Origin: Bog-366 sp963722555
Lineage (GTDB): Bacteria > Acidobacteriota > Terriglobia > UBA7540
Reading direction: 5' to 3'
Assembly: GCA_963722555.1 (NCBI GenBank)
Contig: CAVRNQ010000007.1
Location: forward strand, 372,001 to 436,000
Length of the DNA stretch: 64,000 nt
In this document: in pieces, positions 17,894-26,924 of the stretch
Layout: each line of letters starts with the position of its first letter
How positions within the stretch are numbered: the first letter of the stretch is position 1
The notes under the pieces: generated by a model
Databases searched by the model: none
Told to the model about the DNA's origin: nothing
Seen by the model: the letters and a program-made list of their open reading frames with translations, nothing else
Program-made: the position numbers and the translations under genes

Positions 17894-19732
17894 TCATGGC
17901 AGCTTGTTGCCCAGGACCAGAGCCTGGCCTGCGATCGTCGGCGCGTCCAGGAAGTCGAGCAAGGTCAGGTCCACATCCAACTGCTGACACACGCGGGCGA
18001 CGATCCGCGCGGCGAGGAGCGAATCTCCGCCCAAGTCGAGGAAGCGTTGATGGATGCCTACGGAGGGGATTCGCAACACTTCGCGCCACGTCTCGGCCAG
18101 GAATTCCTCGACCGGGTTGCGCGGACCTGCGCTCTCGTCTGGTGGCTCGGCGGCGGGCACAGGTTCCTCCGTCAAGCCCAACTTTTCAGCCAGCCCGATT
18201 CGTTGCGGTTTGCCCGTCGGCCCCAGCGGCAGAGCATTCACCGTGATAACGCGGCGGGGCACCTTGAAGTAGGCCAGGCGAGCGGCCACGGACTGCCGAA
18301 GCTGCTTTTCCGTGACACTCGCATCGCGCAGGACGACCGCTGCGGCAACCTCCTGACCCAGCGTCTTGTCAGGCATGGCGAAGACCAAAGCCTGGGCAAC
18401 GGCAGGGTGCTGCAACAGGACCTCTTCCACCTCGCGCGGCGCCACCTTCTCGCCCCCGCGGTTGATGATCTCCTTGATGCGGCCCTCGATGAAAAGATAG
18501 CCGTCGGCATCCAGGCGGCCCACGTCTCCCGTTCGGAACCAGCCGCCGGCAAAAGCTTGGCCCCCCACCTGGCGGGCGTAGCCGCGCATGACGTTCGGCC
18601 CCCGCACGACGATTTCACCCCCAGCGCCCTGCCCCAGCAGCCGCTCGCCGCCTGCTTCCATGATGCCAATTTCCGTTCCCGTGGGCACACCCACGGAGCC
18701 CGGCTTGCGGATTCTGGGGGGAAGAGGGTTCGAGGAGATTTGGTGGGAAGCCTCGGTCATCCCGTAAGCCTCGATCACCGGCACGCCGAATAGAGCTTCG
18801 AGCTCCGCCATTACCGTTGGGGAAAGCGGAGAAGAACAAGAACGAATGAATCGCAGGCGAGCCCGATCGAGCGCTTGCCCGCTCTCGCCCGCGCGCCCTA
18901 GAATCGCCCGATGCATGGTGGGCACGGCGGTGTACCAGGTAGGCTGGAAAGCAGCCACCCAGTCAAAGAAGCGCGGGGCATCAAAACCGGGCGTCGCGAC
19001 CACGCTCGCCCCGGCGGCGAGGGAAGCGAGGACCGCGGCCACCAGGCCGTGAATGTGGAACAACGGCATGATGTTCAGGCACCGGTCGGACGGACCCAGT
19101 GCCAGCGCCTGGCCGATGTGGCCGGCAGAGGCGCAGAGGTTCTGATGGCTGAGTGGAACCATCTTCGGCCGCGACGTAGTGCCGGAAGTGTGCAGCACCA
19201 AGGCGATGTCCTCTCCCTCGGCGATGCTGGAAGGCAAGCCTGAGGTGGCGCTGGTTCCCGGCAAGTCGAAAAGCCCTGCCGGACCATCCAATTTTGGGAC
19301 AATCTCAATCACAGGAATTCCGCGGGCTTGGGCTACCGCCACAACCGGCGAGCGCGCTCCGGCCTCGACCACCAGCCCCTTGGCATCCAGGTCCGACAGG
19401 TAGAAATCAAATTCCGAGGCGCCGTAAGCCGGATTGAGCGGGGCTGCCGTGGCGCCGCAAGCAATCGAGAGAAACGCCACCAACATCTCCGGGCCATTCG
19501 GAAGGACAATCGCCACCTTGTCGTTCCGGTGGATGCCCAGCGCGTTAAGGTGAGGCACAGCCTCTTGGGCGTGCGCGAGCAGCCGCCCGAAGGTCAGCGG
19601 TGCGCGGTCCGGGGCCAGGATGGCAATCGAATCAGGCGAGATTTCGGCTCGGTCTTCGAGCCGTCGGTAGATAGATGAGATCGTCACAGCAATGTGTGAA
19701 GGCTTGAAAGGATACTTCAGGACTTCAAGCAC
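17894..19732 (-). CDS. Acyl-AMP ligase (Pcs60/AAE3-like) fused to a carrier domain
   Basis: 612 residues. The ligase part has LHTSGTTSRPKMVPLSHQN, MPLFHIHGL, the distinctive IRSCSSPLSP, EAYGMTEASHQ and NPLPPRIRKPGSVG blocks, and GWFRTGDVGRLD. This pattern is that of the oxalate/malonate-CoA ligase branch (Pcs60, plant AAE3) rather than long-chain FadD. Residues about 530-612 are a carrier domain (FLDLGGDSLLAARI) whose serine would be primed by the PPTase of this locus. I infer a loading module that activates a small carboxylic acid and passes it to the C domain of the next gene, 70 bases downstream on the same strand. The acid cannot be named from sequence. Confidence 0.88.
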   Translation of the reverse strand: MLEVLKYPFKPSHIAVTISSIYRRLEDRAEISPDSIAILAPDRAPLTFGRLLAHAQEAVPHLNALGIHRNDKVAIVLPNGPEMLVAFLSIACGATAAPLNPAYGASEFDFYLSDLDAKGLVVEAGARSPVVAVAQARGIPVIEIVPKLDGPAGLFDLPGTSATSGLPSSIAEGEDIALVLHTSGTTSRPKMVPLSHQNLCASAGHIGQALALGPSDRCLNIMPLFHIHGLVAAVLASLAAGASVVATPGFDAPRFFDWVAAFQPTWYTAVPTMHRAILGRAGESGQALDRARLRFIRSCSSPLSPTVMAELEALFGVPVIEAYGMTEASHQISSNPLPPRIRKPGSVGVPTGTEIGIMEAGGERLLGQGAGGEIVVRGPNVMRGYARQVGGQAFAGGWFRTGDVGRLDADGYLFIEGRIKEIINRGGEKVAPREVEEVLLQHPAVAQALVFAMPDKTLGQEVAAAVVLRDASVTEKQLRQSVAARLAYFKVPRRVITVNALPLGPTGKPQRIGLAEKLGLTEEPVPAAEPPDESAGPRNPVEEFLAETWREVLRIPSVGIHQRFLDLGGDSLLAARIVARVCQQLDVDLTLLDFLDAPTIAGQALVLGNKLP

Positions 19733-19789
19733 TTAGAGAATAAGAAAGCCTATGTCGAATCCGCCCCTATCGCAAGCCTAAAGCGGGAA

Positions 19790-20779
19790 TCAGGCACAAC
19801 TGAGCAGGGCGTCGGCGACGCGCACAGCGGGAAGGATGGCCGCAGGGTCGTGCACACGCACGATGTGCGCGCCGCCCAAAATGGCCGCGACCACGGCCGC
19901 GGCGTCTCCGATCGCGAGCGGGGCGAAGTTCGTCAGGGGTGCAAGGGTCGCCCCACCGGCCTGCTCTACCACCCGCCGGAAGATGACCCCACGTTGCTTC
20001 TCACGCGAGATTCGCGGGCGCGCCCGGCCATGCGCCCCTGCACGTGAGGGATCAAGACCTTCGCCCGCCACGATGGCCTGCACAAAAGATTTGCGCGAGC
20101 TGCCCACGAGCAGGGGAAGACGGAAGCGCCGGAGTTTCTCGAGACCGGCGAGGATTTCATAGTTCTGCCGGCGCGATTTGCCGAAGCCCAGGCCGGGATC
20201 CAGGATGATCTGCGAGCGGCTCACCCCAGCCGCGACCGCGCGCCGAAGAGAAGTTTCCAGGCCCCGCGTGAGCGCGCGCCAGATGTCCTGCGCGAAGGGT
20301 TTCACCTGCATCGTTTCGGGGCGGCCGCGCAGGTGCATCAGGATGAGGGGGGCCTGATAGCGGCGCGCGACCTCCGCCAGGCGCGGGTCGAAGCGCAGTC
20401 CGCTGACATCATTCACAATGTTGGCGCCGGCGCGCAGAGCTTCCTCAGCCACCTCGGCTTTGGTGGAGTCAATGGAAATGGGAACGGAGCCGAGCTTCCG
20501 CCGCAGGCCCCGGATGACGGGCAACACGCGCCGCAGTTCTTCTTGTGCAGAAACCGGCTGCGATCCTGGCCGCGTGGTTTCCCCGCCCACGTCAATCCAG
20601 TCGGCTCCTTCGCGAACCAGTTGCAGTCCGCGCTGGAGGGCGCGCTCGGGCGCAAAGTAGAGCCCGCCATCCGAGAAAGAGTCCGGAGTCACGTTGAGCA
20701 CACCCATGACGAGGGTGCGCTCACCCAACCTGACCTTGCGGCCACCAACCTCGAGGTCAAAAGTGGAACGAGGAGTCAT
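19790..20779 (-). CDS. folP: Dihydropteroate synthase
   Basis: 329 residues; joins 6-hydroxymethyl-dihydropterin pyrophosphate and p-aminobenzoate in folate synthesis. Motifs: MGVLNVTPDSFSDGG, GADWIDVGGETTRPG, SIDSTKAEVAEEAL, NDVSGLRFDP, LDPGLGFGKS, VGSSRKSF and IVRVHDP. Between SRKSF and the last motif there are some 40 residues more than in the E. coli enzyme (GEGLDPSRAGAHGRARPRIS and beyond), enlarging the C-terminal helices without touching the active-site loops. No operon partner is close: a hairpin repeat and a channel gene lie upstream on the same strand. Confidence 0.95.
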   Translation of the reverse strand: MTPRSTFDLEVGGRKVRLGERTLVMGVLNVTPDSFSDGGLYFAPERALQRGLQLVREGADWIDVGGETTRPGSQPVSAQEELRRVLPVIRGLRRKLGSVPISIDSTKAEVAEEALRAGANIVNDVSGLRFDPRLAEVARRYQAPLILMHLRGRPETMQVKPFAQDIWRALTRGLETSLRRAVAAGVSRSQIILDPGLGFGKSRRQNYEILAGLEKLRRFRLPLLVGSSRKSFVQAIVAGEGLDPSRAGAHGRARPRISREKQRGVIFRRVVEQAGGATLAPLTNFAPLAIGDAAAVVAAILGGAHIVRVHDPAAILPAVRVADALLSCA

Positions 20780-20843
20780 GAAACAAGTCAGGAGTCAGAA
20801 ACCCTAACCCAGGCCTTTCGAAGCTGTGAAGAATGCCATCTTT

Positions 20844-20915
20844 ACCGCAGAGGCGCGGAGACGCAGAGCAAAGGCCTTTTGATTTCAAATCTCTGCGCCT
20901 CCGCGCCTCTGCGGT
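20844..20915. repeat. Inverted repeat between channel gene and folP
   Basis: Arms 20844-20868 (ACCGCAGAGGCGCGGAGACG and on) and 20891-20915 (its near-perfect reverse complement) enclose an AT-rich loop of 22 bases. CCGCAGAGGCGC-type hairpins of this sort recur in many bacterial genomes. It lies just past the stop of the channel gene and may end its transcript. Confidence 0.7.
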
Positions 20916-20975
20916 GAGAAGGATTTCAGGGGCTTGTTTCACAGCCGGTTTTGCCCTGGTCCGAATTCCTCCGCT

Positions 20976-21692
20976 TTACCGTCCGAACAATCCCGCATAC
21001 GCAAGCGCCCCCGCCACGCCCCCAACGACGGGACCCAGGACGGGCACCCAGGAATAACTCCAATCCGAACCACCTTTGCCCGCGATGGGCAGCAGCGCAT
21101 GCGCGAGGCGCGGCCCCAGGTCACGCACCGGATTGATGGCGTATCCGGTGGGCGCGCCCAGGGACAGCCCAATCGACCAGACGAGAAATCCTACCAGAAG
21201 TGGCGCGAGGCCGCTTTGAGCGGGGGCGGCGTTGGCCAGGATCGCGAGCACTCCAAACATCAGGACGAAGGTGCCGATGATTTCGGTGAGCAGGTTCTTG
21301 GGGAGGTGACGGATGGCCGGTATGGTGCAGAAGACTCCGAGTTTCGCGCTCTGGTCTTCCGTCACGGGCCAGTGAGCAAGATAGGCGAGCCACACGATGA
21401 CCGCTCCCAAGAAGGCTCCCAGGAATTGTGCCGCGATATAGCGTGGCACAGCGTTCCAGGGAAACCGGCCGATTGCCGCGAGGCCCAGGGTGATGGCGGG
21501 ATTCAAGTGCGCGCCGCTGATGCGACCCACGGCGTAGACGCCCAATGCCACCCCCAATGCCCATCCCGTGGTGACGACCATCCAGCCGGAGTTCTGAGCC
21601 TTGGATTTGTTCAGCACCACGGCGGCGACGACTCCGTCGCCCAACACGATCATAAGCATCGTACCCACAAGCTCCGCCACAAATGGACTCAT
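20976..21692 (-). CDS. MIP-family channel (glycerol facilitator/aquaporin)
   Basis: 238 residues from ATG 21692, preceded by GGGAGGAAG; an upstream extension to 21812 is not supported. Six hydrophobic helices and two half-helix motifs are visible. The first is canonical (GAHLNPAITLG); the second is INPVRDLGPR, with Val in place of the Ala of NPA. The Asp after Arg in NP(A)RD is the residue that separates glycerol facilitators from water-only aquaporins, so this is probably GlpF-like. No glycerol kinase or regulator is next to it. Confidence 0.88.
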   Translation of the reverse strand: MSPFVAELVGTMLMIVLGDGVVAAVVLNKSKAQNSGWMVVTTGWALGVALGVYAVGRISGAHLNPAITLGLAAIGRFPWNAVPRYIAAQFLGAFLGAVIVWLAYLAHWPVTEDQSAKLGVFCTIPAIRHLPKNLLTEIIGTFVLMFGVLAILANAAPAQSGLAPLLVGFLVWSIGLSLGAPTGYAINPVRDLGPRLAHALLPIAGKGGSDWSYSWVPVLGPVVGGVAGALAYAGLFGR

Positions 21693-21814
21693 CCACTTCC
21701 TCCCAGACGTGCCTATCGATGCCTGCAGACGGGCAAAGAGTATAGTTCGGCGGACGAGGAATTGCGCGCGAAAAGAAGCCAGCGCAAGAGTTGAATGGCC
21801 AATCTTGGGCAAAA

Positions 21815-22360
21815 TCAGAATTGGAAGAGCGAGCCGACGGGCAGAAGAAAGCCGGGCAGTAAGGGAGTTTCGAGGGGTTCGTCTTCAGCGCACGTCTGCG
21901 CAAGCTGGAAGCCTCCCGCGGCCAGCCGGTACACCTCAATCGCTTGTGCGACGGGATCGACGATCCAGTGCTCGCCCACACCAAACCGAGCATAGGCTTT
22001 CATTTTGGGGCCGCGATCACGGGCCTCAGTGGTAGGCGACAGGATTTCAACGACCAGGTCCGGAGCGCCGCGGACCCAATCCCTGACTATGGTCTGGTGC
22101 TCTTTCAAGACGAAGAGAAGATCGGGTTCCAGGACGTCATACTCGCTCAGGATGACGTCCAAGGGAGCAATCAGAAGCTCCCCGACGGAGTGGACCTTCA
22201 GATATTCCCGAAAGGCCCACGCGAGGTTTAGAAGGATTCGCTGATGGTTACTTGCGGGTGAGGGTGTCACAAAGAGTTCTCCCTCGATAATTTCCCGGCG
22301 CTTGCCGTCGTCGGGCATCGCCAGGAGATCTGCGTGCGTGTATTTCGTGCTGATCATCAT
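21815..22360 (-). CDS. Uma2 family (DUF820) PD-(D/E)XK-like protein
   Basis: 181 residues from one of two consecutive ATGs at 22360 and 22357. Family features: YTHADLLAMPDDGKRREIIEGEL near the N-terminus, then VLEPDLLFV, PDLVVEILSPTTEARDR and GVGEHWIVDP, i.e. the E..D..E-x-L core of the Uma2 restriction-endonuclease-like fold. Function of the family is unproven. These genes are multiplied in cyanobacteria, Chloroflexi and Acidobacteria and often lie alone, as here, between unrelated genes. Confidence 0.88.
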   Translation of the reverse strand: MMISTKYTHADLLAMPDDGKRREIIEGELFVTPSPASNHQRILLNLAWAFREYLKVHSVGELLIAPLDVILSEYDVLEPDLLFVLKEHQTIVRDWVRGAPDLVVEILSPTTEARDRGPKMKAYARFGVGEHWIVDPVAQAIEVYRLAAGGFQLAQTCAEDEPLETPLLPGFLLPVGSLFQF

Positions 22361-22447
22361 GGCCCGATTGTACCATTCGCAGGGCGGCAGCCGCGGGGGA
22401 TGAAAACCCACGAGCGCGCCTTCCTGCCTTACTCCTCTGACGGGCAA

Positions 22448-24358
22448 TCACGCCGGCTGGGGGCGCTCGCGGGCTGGCATGCCAGGCTGAGCAGGTTGAG
22501 GCTTGAGCACCTGCGTGGTCTCAGGCGGCGCGGGCTGAGGCGGTGTCCGGCGGACAAATTCCGGCAGCGGCTTGCCTTCGATCAGGAGCTTCACTTCCTT
22601 GGCGTCCAGGACCTCGCGCACCAGCAACGCTTCCGAGATGCGCACCAGGCCATCGCGATTCGTCGTGAGGATATCGTGCGCGCGCTGGTAGGCGGAAGTG
22701 ATGAATTTCTTCACTTCCTGGTCGATCTTAATCGCGGTGTCCTCGCTGAAGTCGCGCTGCGTGGCAAGGTCCCGCCCCAGGAAGATTTCCTGCTGGTTCT
22801 TGCCGTAAGCGAGAGGCCCCAGGTCCGACATCCCCCATTCGCAGACCATGCGGCGCGCGATCTCAGTGGCCTGTTCGATGTCGTTGCCCGCCCCGGTGGT
22901 GATGTGGTTGAGGAAGATCTCCTCGGCGGCGCGGCCGCCCATCATGATGGCGAGCTGCGTCTCGAGATAATCACGCGTGTAAGTGTGCTTGTCGTCGATC
23001 GGCAACTGCATGGTGACGCCCAGGGCCATGCCGCGCGGAATAATGGTGACCTTATGCAGCGGGTCGGCGTTCGGAATCATGGAGGCGACGAAGGCGTGCC
23101 CGGCTTCGTGGAAGGCCGTGTTGCGCTTCTCCTCTTCGGAAAGAATCATCGACTTGCGCTCGGCGCCCATCAAGACTTTATCTTTGGACGTCTCGAAGTC
23201 CATCATGGTCACGGTCTTGCGATTCTGGCGGGCCGCGAGCAGCGCCCCTTCGTTCACCAGATTCGCCAGGTCGGCGCCCGAAAAGCCCGGGGTGCCACGT
23301 GCCAGAACCGAGATTTCGACGTCCTCGGCCAGCGGAATCTTCTTGGTGTGGACCTTCAGGATTGCTTCGCGCCCGCCCACATCGGGCCGCGGGACTACCA
23401 CGCGCCGGTCGAAACGGCCGGGCCGCAGCAGCGCGGGGTCAAGCACGTCTGGCCGGTTGGTGGCGGCAATCAGGATGACGCCTTCGTTTGACTCAAAGCC
23501 GTCCATTTCCACCAGCAACTGGTTCAGCGTCTGTTCGCGCTCATCATGGCCGCCGCCCAGGCCCGCGCCGCGGTGACGGCCGACGGCGTCGATTTCATCG
23601 ATGAAGACGATGCAGGGAGCGTTTTTCTTGCCCTGTTCGAACAGGTCGCGCACCCGCGAGGCGCCCACGCCCACGAACATCTCAACGAAGTCGGAGCCGG
23701 AAATCGAGAAGAAGGGAACGTTGGCTTCCCCGGCAATGGCCCGGGCCAGCAAAGTCTTGCCGGTTCCCGGAGCGCCGACCAGCAGCACGCCTTTGGGAAT
23801 GCGCCCGCCCAGCTTCTGGAACTTCTGGGGTTCGCGCAGGAACTCGATGATTTCCTGCAGTTCTTCCTTGGCCTCTTCCACTCCTGCCACATCCTTAAAC
23901 GTGGCTTTCTTCTGCTGGCTCGAGAGCAGGCGCGCGCGGCTCTTGCCGAAAGAAAGCGCCTTGTTCCCCCCGGACTGCATCTGGCGCATGATGAAAATCC
24001 AGAGGCCCAAAATGAGAACCATGGGCAAGCCGTTCGCCAGCCAAGTCATCCAGGTGTTTCCGGAGTTGTCCTTGATGGTGACATTGACGTTCTTGTCCTG
24101 GAGGGTCTTGTAAAGATCCGGGTAGTTCGAGGGGATGGTGGATTTGAAATGGGAGCTGTCTTTCTTGAAGGTGCCCGTGACGTCGCCGCCCACGATGGTC
24201 ACGTCGCGGACATTGTCCTTGTTCACTTCGTTCGTGAGCTGCGTGAAGGATAAGTCCGTTACCTTTTCGCCGGTGCTCGACTTCACCACCGCCCAAATCA
24301 GCACGGCAGTGACTGCCATCACGACCCAGAAGATTATATTCTTAACTGCCGAGTTCAC
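22448..24358 (-). CDS. ftsH: ATP-dependent zinc metalloprotease FtsH
   Basis: 636 residues, full length. Two N-terminal membrane helices (IIFWVVMAVTAVLIW and MVLILGLWIFIM) flank a periplasmic segment; then the AAA domain with Walker A GAPGTGKT, Walker B IDEIDAVGR and the second region of homology (NRPDVLDPALLRPGRFDR), and the M41 peptidase with HEAGH. The protein forms a membrane hexamer that pulls and degrades membrane and some soluble proteins. The C-terminal tail is Pro/Gln-rich. It is the last gene of the common order tilS-hpt-ftsH, about 65 bases after hpt, with no obvious hairpin between. Confidence 0.97.
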   Translation of the reverse strand: MNSAVKNIIFWVVMAVTAVLIWAVVKSSTGEKVTDLSFTQLTNEVNKDNVRDVTIVGGDVTGTFKKDSSHFKSTIPSNYPDLYKTLQDKNVNVTIKDNSGNTWMTWLANGLPMVLILGLWIFIMRQMQSGGNKALSFGKSRARLLSSQQKKATFKDVAGVEEAKEELQEIIEFLREPQKFQKLGGRIPKGVLLVGAPGTGKTLLARAIAGEANVPFFSISGSDFVEMFVGVGASRVRDLFEQGKKNAPCIVFIDEIDAVGRHRGAGLGGGHDEREQTLNQLLVEMDGFESNEGVILIAATNRPDVLDPALLRPGRFDRRVVVPRPDVGGREAILKVHTKKIPLAEDVEISVLARGTPGFSGADLANLVNEGALLAARQNRKTVTMMDFETSKDKVLMGAERKSMILSEEEKRNTAFHEAGHAFVASMIPNADPLHKVTIIPRGMALGVTMQLPIDDKHTYTRDYLETQLAIMMGGRAAEEIFLNHITTGAGNDIEQATEIARRMVCEWGMSDLGPLAYGKNQQEIFLGRDLATQRDFSEDTAIKIDQEVKKFITSAYQRAHDILTTNRDGLVRISEALLVREVLDAKEVKLLIEGKPLPEFVRRTPPQPAPPETTQVLKPQPAQPGMPARERPQPA

Positions 24359-24422
24359 AGACCGCCCTCCTCCAGCCTACCGCAATATCCTTTACCTTCC
24401 CCCCCAGCCTTGCCCCTCTTGA

Positions 24423-25040
24423 TTAGATGCGTGCCGCAGCCCCGCGGGTCGCGGTCTGACTTTCAATCATGCGGGCAAGGTAAGGCAAACTGCGATACTG
24501 GTCCTGGTAGCCCAGACCATACCCAACCAAGAACTTGCCCGAGACCTTGAAGCCCGCGTAGTCCACCGGAACGTCCACTTTCCGTTCGTCGTTCTTGTCG
24601 AGCAGCGTTGCGGTACGCAGCGAGGCGGGGCCTTGCGCCAGCAGGGTGCGGCACAGATAATCCAGCGTCACCCCCGACTGCAAGACGCCGTCCACCAGGA
24701 GGAGGTCCTTGCCCCCCAGATTCACGGGAGGAATGTAGGTGATCTCCCGCATAGCCACCAGCCCGGAGTCACTGTCCCGCATCTCGGAGCGGATGAAGGA
24801 ATAGGCCACCGGAATCGTTAAGTGACGAACCAAGTCCGCCATAAACATCAGGCAGTTCTCCAGCACCCCTACGACGAGCAGGGTCTTTCCTTGGTAATCA
24901 CGATCTATCTGCTTTGCCAACTCGCGCACTCGCCGACGGATTTCCTTTTCACTGATGGCCACCTTGAGGTGGCTCGGGGAAGCTACCCCCCGTGGCACCG
25001 AGCGGCGCTTCTTGGAAACAGGCTGGGAGCGTTTTTTCAT
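24423..25040 (-). CDS. hpt: Hypoxanthine phosphoribosyltransferase-like protein, active site altered
   Basis: 205 residues with a basic N-terminal extension of about 25. Fold and order match bacterial Hpt: VVGVLENCLMFMADLVRHL, a PRPP loop region LLLVDGVLQSGVTL, LLDKNDERKV, DYAGFKV and VGYGLGYQDQYRSLPYL. Key family residues differ. The usual LKG(S/A) pyrophosphate loop is LENC, the (E/D)D..DTG PRPP loop is DG..QSG, so the catalytic Asp is Gln, and the GYGLDY metal-site Asp is Gly. By family knowledge this should cripple purine salvage. It keeps its place between tilS and ftsH, so a structural or regulatory role is possible. Identification of the fold is secure; activity is doubtful. Confidence 0.88.
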   Translation of the reverse strand: MKKRSQPVSKKRRSVPRGVASPSHLKVAISEKEIRRRVRELAKQIDRDYQGKTLLVVGVLENCLMFMADLVRHLTIPVAYSFIRSEMRDSDSGLVAMREITYIPPVNLGGKDLLLVDGVLQSGVTLDYLCRTLLAQGPASLRTATLLDKNDERKVDVPVDYAGFKVSGKFLVGYGLGYQDQYRSLPYLARMIESQTATRGAAARI

Positions 25041-25062
25041 ATAGGCGGTCCCCCCGGGCGGC

Positions 25063-26478
25063 TTAAAATGAAGGCGGGGGTTCCTCTTTCACAATCAGCA
25101 CCTGACGGGTCTCATCGGATGCCGCCGCTGATCCCCCCGGCGGGAATCCTCGCACCCAGACGATCTGGGTCCCGCCTGCCAGGACGGGCCAGAGGCTGCG
25201 TCGAACCTCCGGAATCTTGCGCTCGCGAAAGAGTTCCTTCAGCTTGCGAACCCCCCGGCTCCCCGCGGGACAAAAAACATCACCCGCCCGCCAGTTGCGC
25301 AAGACAAGTAGCCCCGGCAACTTTTGCGGGTCAAGGCCAGCGAGCTTCTCTTGATTATACGCCCCGCCGGGTTCATCGCGGTTAATAATTTTGAAGTGAA
25401 AGGTGCAGCCCAGCTCAGGAATAGGCAATTCTCCGGGAATGACTACGGCGTAAGAAAAGTCCGTTTCCGCCGGTGTATGGGGAGCCGGACCAAGCACCAG
25501 CCAGGCGAACTCCTTGCGCGCCAGCACATCTCCCGGCAGCGTTTGAGTTTTCCCGCTCTGCGCCTCGGTGGCAAACCGCAGCAACGCTTCGACATGCACA
25601 TGGGTCAGCCCGCGCAACGAGCCCCGCACGGATTGGAGCATCTGGCGCAACACCCGCCGCGCCAGGGCGGGAGGAAATTCCCGCAGGGGGCGAACGGCAA
25701 TGCGCTCTTCGGACCCCTCCCGCACCCGCCAGGGTTGCGCCCTTTCATGCGCCTGGCGCTCCAGGAAGGCCTCGTCGTCGCGCGCGTGGTCGGCAAGCTG
25801 CTTGAGAAGGGGGATGATCTCCGGATTGAATTCCTTTGCGAGGAGCGGCAGCAGCTCCCCGCGCACTTTGTTCCGCTGCAGGCGCGGGTTGAGGTTCGAC
25901 GAATCCACGCGGTATTCGAGTTGCCGCGCGGCAATTTCCTGCATCACTTCGGCGCGCGTCAGGCTGAGGAAAGGGCGAACGACTTTACCCTCCAGCACCG
26001 GATAGATTCCCCCCAGGCCGCGCGTGCCGGTGCCGCGCAGCAGGCGCAGGAGCACGGTTTCCGCCTGGTCGTTGGCCGTGTGCGCAGTGGCCACGCGGTC
26101 CAGCCGGCCCTGATCCACGAGCGAAAAGAAAAAGCGGTAGCGCAGCTCGCGCGCCACGGCCTCCAGATTGCGGCGACGCTCGCGCGCCGCCCGTGCCACG
26201 TCCGCCCCGCTCGAAAGGAAGTCCAGTTCCAGAGCCTCGGCGAGCCCGCGCACAAAGGCTTCGTCCCCGTCGGACTCTGCCCCGCGCAGATGATGATTGA
26301 AGTGTACGACCGCCAGCGGCAGTCCTACTTCCCGCGCCAGCAGCTTCAGGAAATGCAGCAGCAGAACGGAGTCCGGCCCCCCCGAAACCGCTACGCCCAC
26401 GCGCTGGCCGGGACGGAAGAATTCCTTGCGACGCATCTCGAGCGCCCAGCGGGCATACGTATCAGGCCGATGAGGCAT
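25063..26478 (-). CDS. tilS: tRNA(Ile)-lysidine synthase
   Basis: 471 residues from ATG 26478 (MPHRPDTYARW). The PP-loop ATP motif SGGPDSVLLL is near residue 30, followed by VVHFNHHLRG and the HTANDQAETVLLRLLRGTG signature. The C-terminal TilS domains continue to the end (LRNWRAGDVFCPAG, KKLKELFRERKIP-like segment). It adds lysine to C34 of the CAU-anticodon tRNA-Ile so that AUA is read as isoleucine, which is essential. First gene of tilS-hpt-ftsH, with 22 bases before hpt. Confidence 0.95.
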   Translation of the reverse strand: MPHRPDTYARWALEMRRKEFFRPGQRVGVAVSGGPDSVLLLHFLKLLAREVGLPLAVVHFNHHLRGAESDGDEAFVRGLAEALELDFLSSGADVARAARERRRNLEAVARELRYRFFFSLVDQGRLDRVATAHTANDQAETVLLRLLRGTGTRGLGGIYPVLEGKVVRPFLSLTRAEVMQEIAARQLEYRVDSSNLNPRLQRNKVRGELLPLLAKEFNPEIIPLLKQLADHARDDEAFLERQAHERAQPWRVREGSEERIAVRPLREFPPALARRVLRQMLQSVRGSLRGLTHVHVEALLRFATEAQSGKTQTLPGDVLARKEFAWLVLGPAPHTPAETDFSYAVVIPGELPIPELGCTFHFKIINRDEPGGAYNQEKLAGLDPQKLPGLLVLRNWRAGDVFCPAGSRGVRKLKELFRERKIPEVRRSLWPVLAGGTQIVWVRGFPPGGSAAASDETRQVLIVKEEPPPSF

Positions 26479-26669
26479 GCAGGGGTCCTGTCTGGGGAGA
26501 TTGTAACACCGAGACGGGTCCGCCATTTGAACCATAATGTGACCGGAAGGCTGGATTTGAATCATATCCTGGCGGGAGTACAGGATCTCGGCTATCGTTT
26601 GACTGAACCAGGCGTCGCCCCTACACTGGCAGCAGCGGGAGATCGCCGAGTCCGCCGGGAGAATTGGCC

Positions 26670-26924
26670 ATGACGATCCAACTAAAGCCCGAACAGGAAC
26701 ACCGCATTGCGGAAGCGTTACGCTCCGGCGCTTATCAAAGCACCGATGACGTAATCGACCGGGCGCTGGAGGTGCTGCATGAGCGGGATGAATGGTTAAT
26801 GGCCAATCGCCAGACGGTGGATGCCAAAATCCGCAAGGGGATCGAAGAACTAGACGGGGGGGAAGGGATTCCCGAGGACGAGCTGGACGCGCACCTTGAA
26901 CGACTGAAAGCTCAATCGGAATGA
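26670..26924 (+). CDS. ParD-like antitoxin
   Basis: 84 residues from ATG 26670; TTG 26664 in the same frame is possible. The N-terminal ribbon-helix-helix (MTIQLKPEQEHRIAEALRSG, STDDVIDRALEVL) binds DNA and represses its own promoter; the acidic C-terminal half (EELDGGEGIPEDELDAHLE) wraps the toxin. The stop overlaps the toxin start by ATGA (26921-26924), the standard antitoxin-first arrangement. The promoter lies in the short divergent gap with tilS. Confidence 0.9.
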   Translation: MTIQLKPEQEHRIAEALRSGAYQSTDDVIDRALEVLHERDEWLMANRQTVDAKIRKGIEELDGGEGIPEDELDAHLERLKAQSE

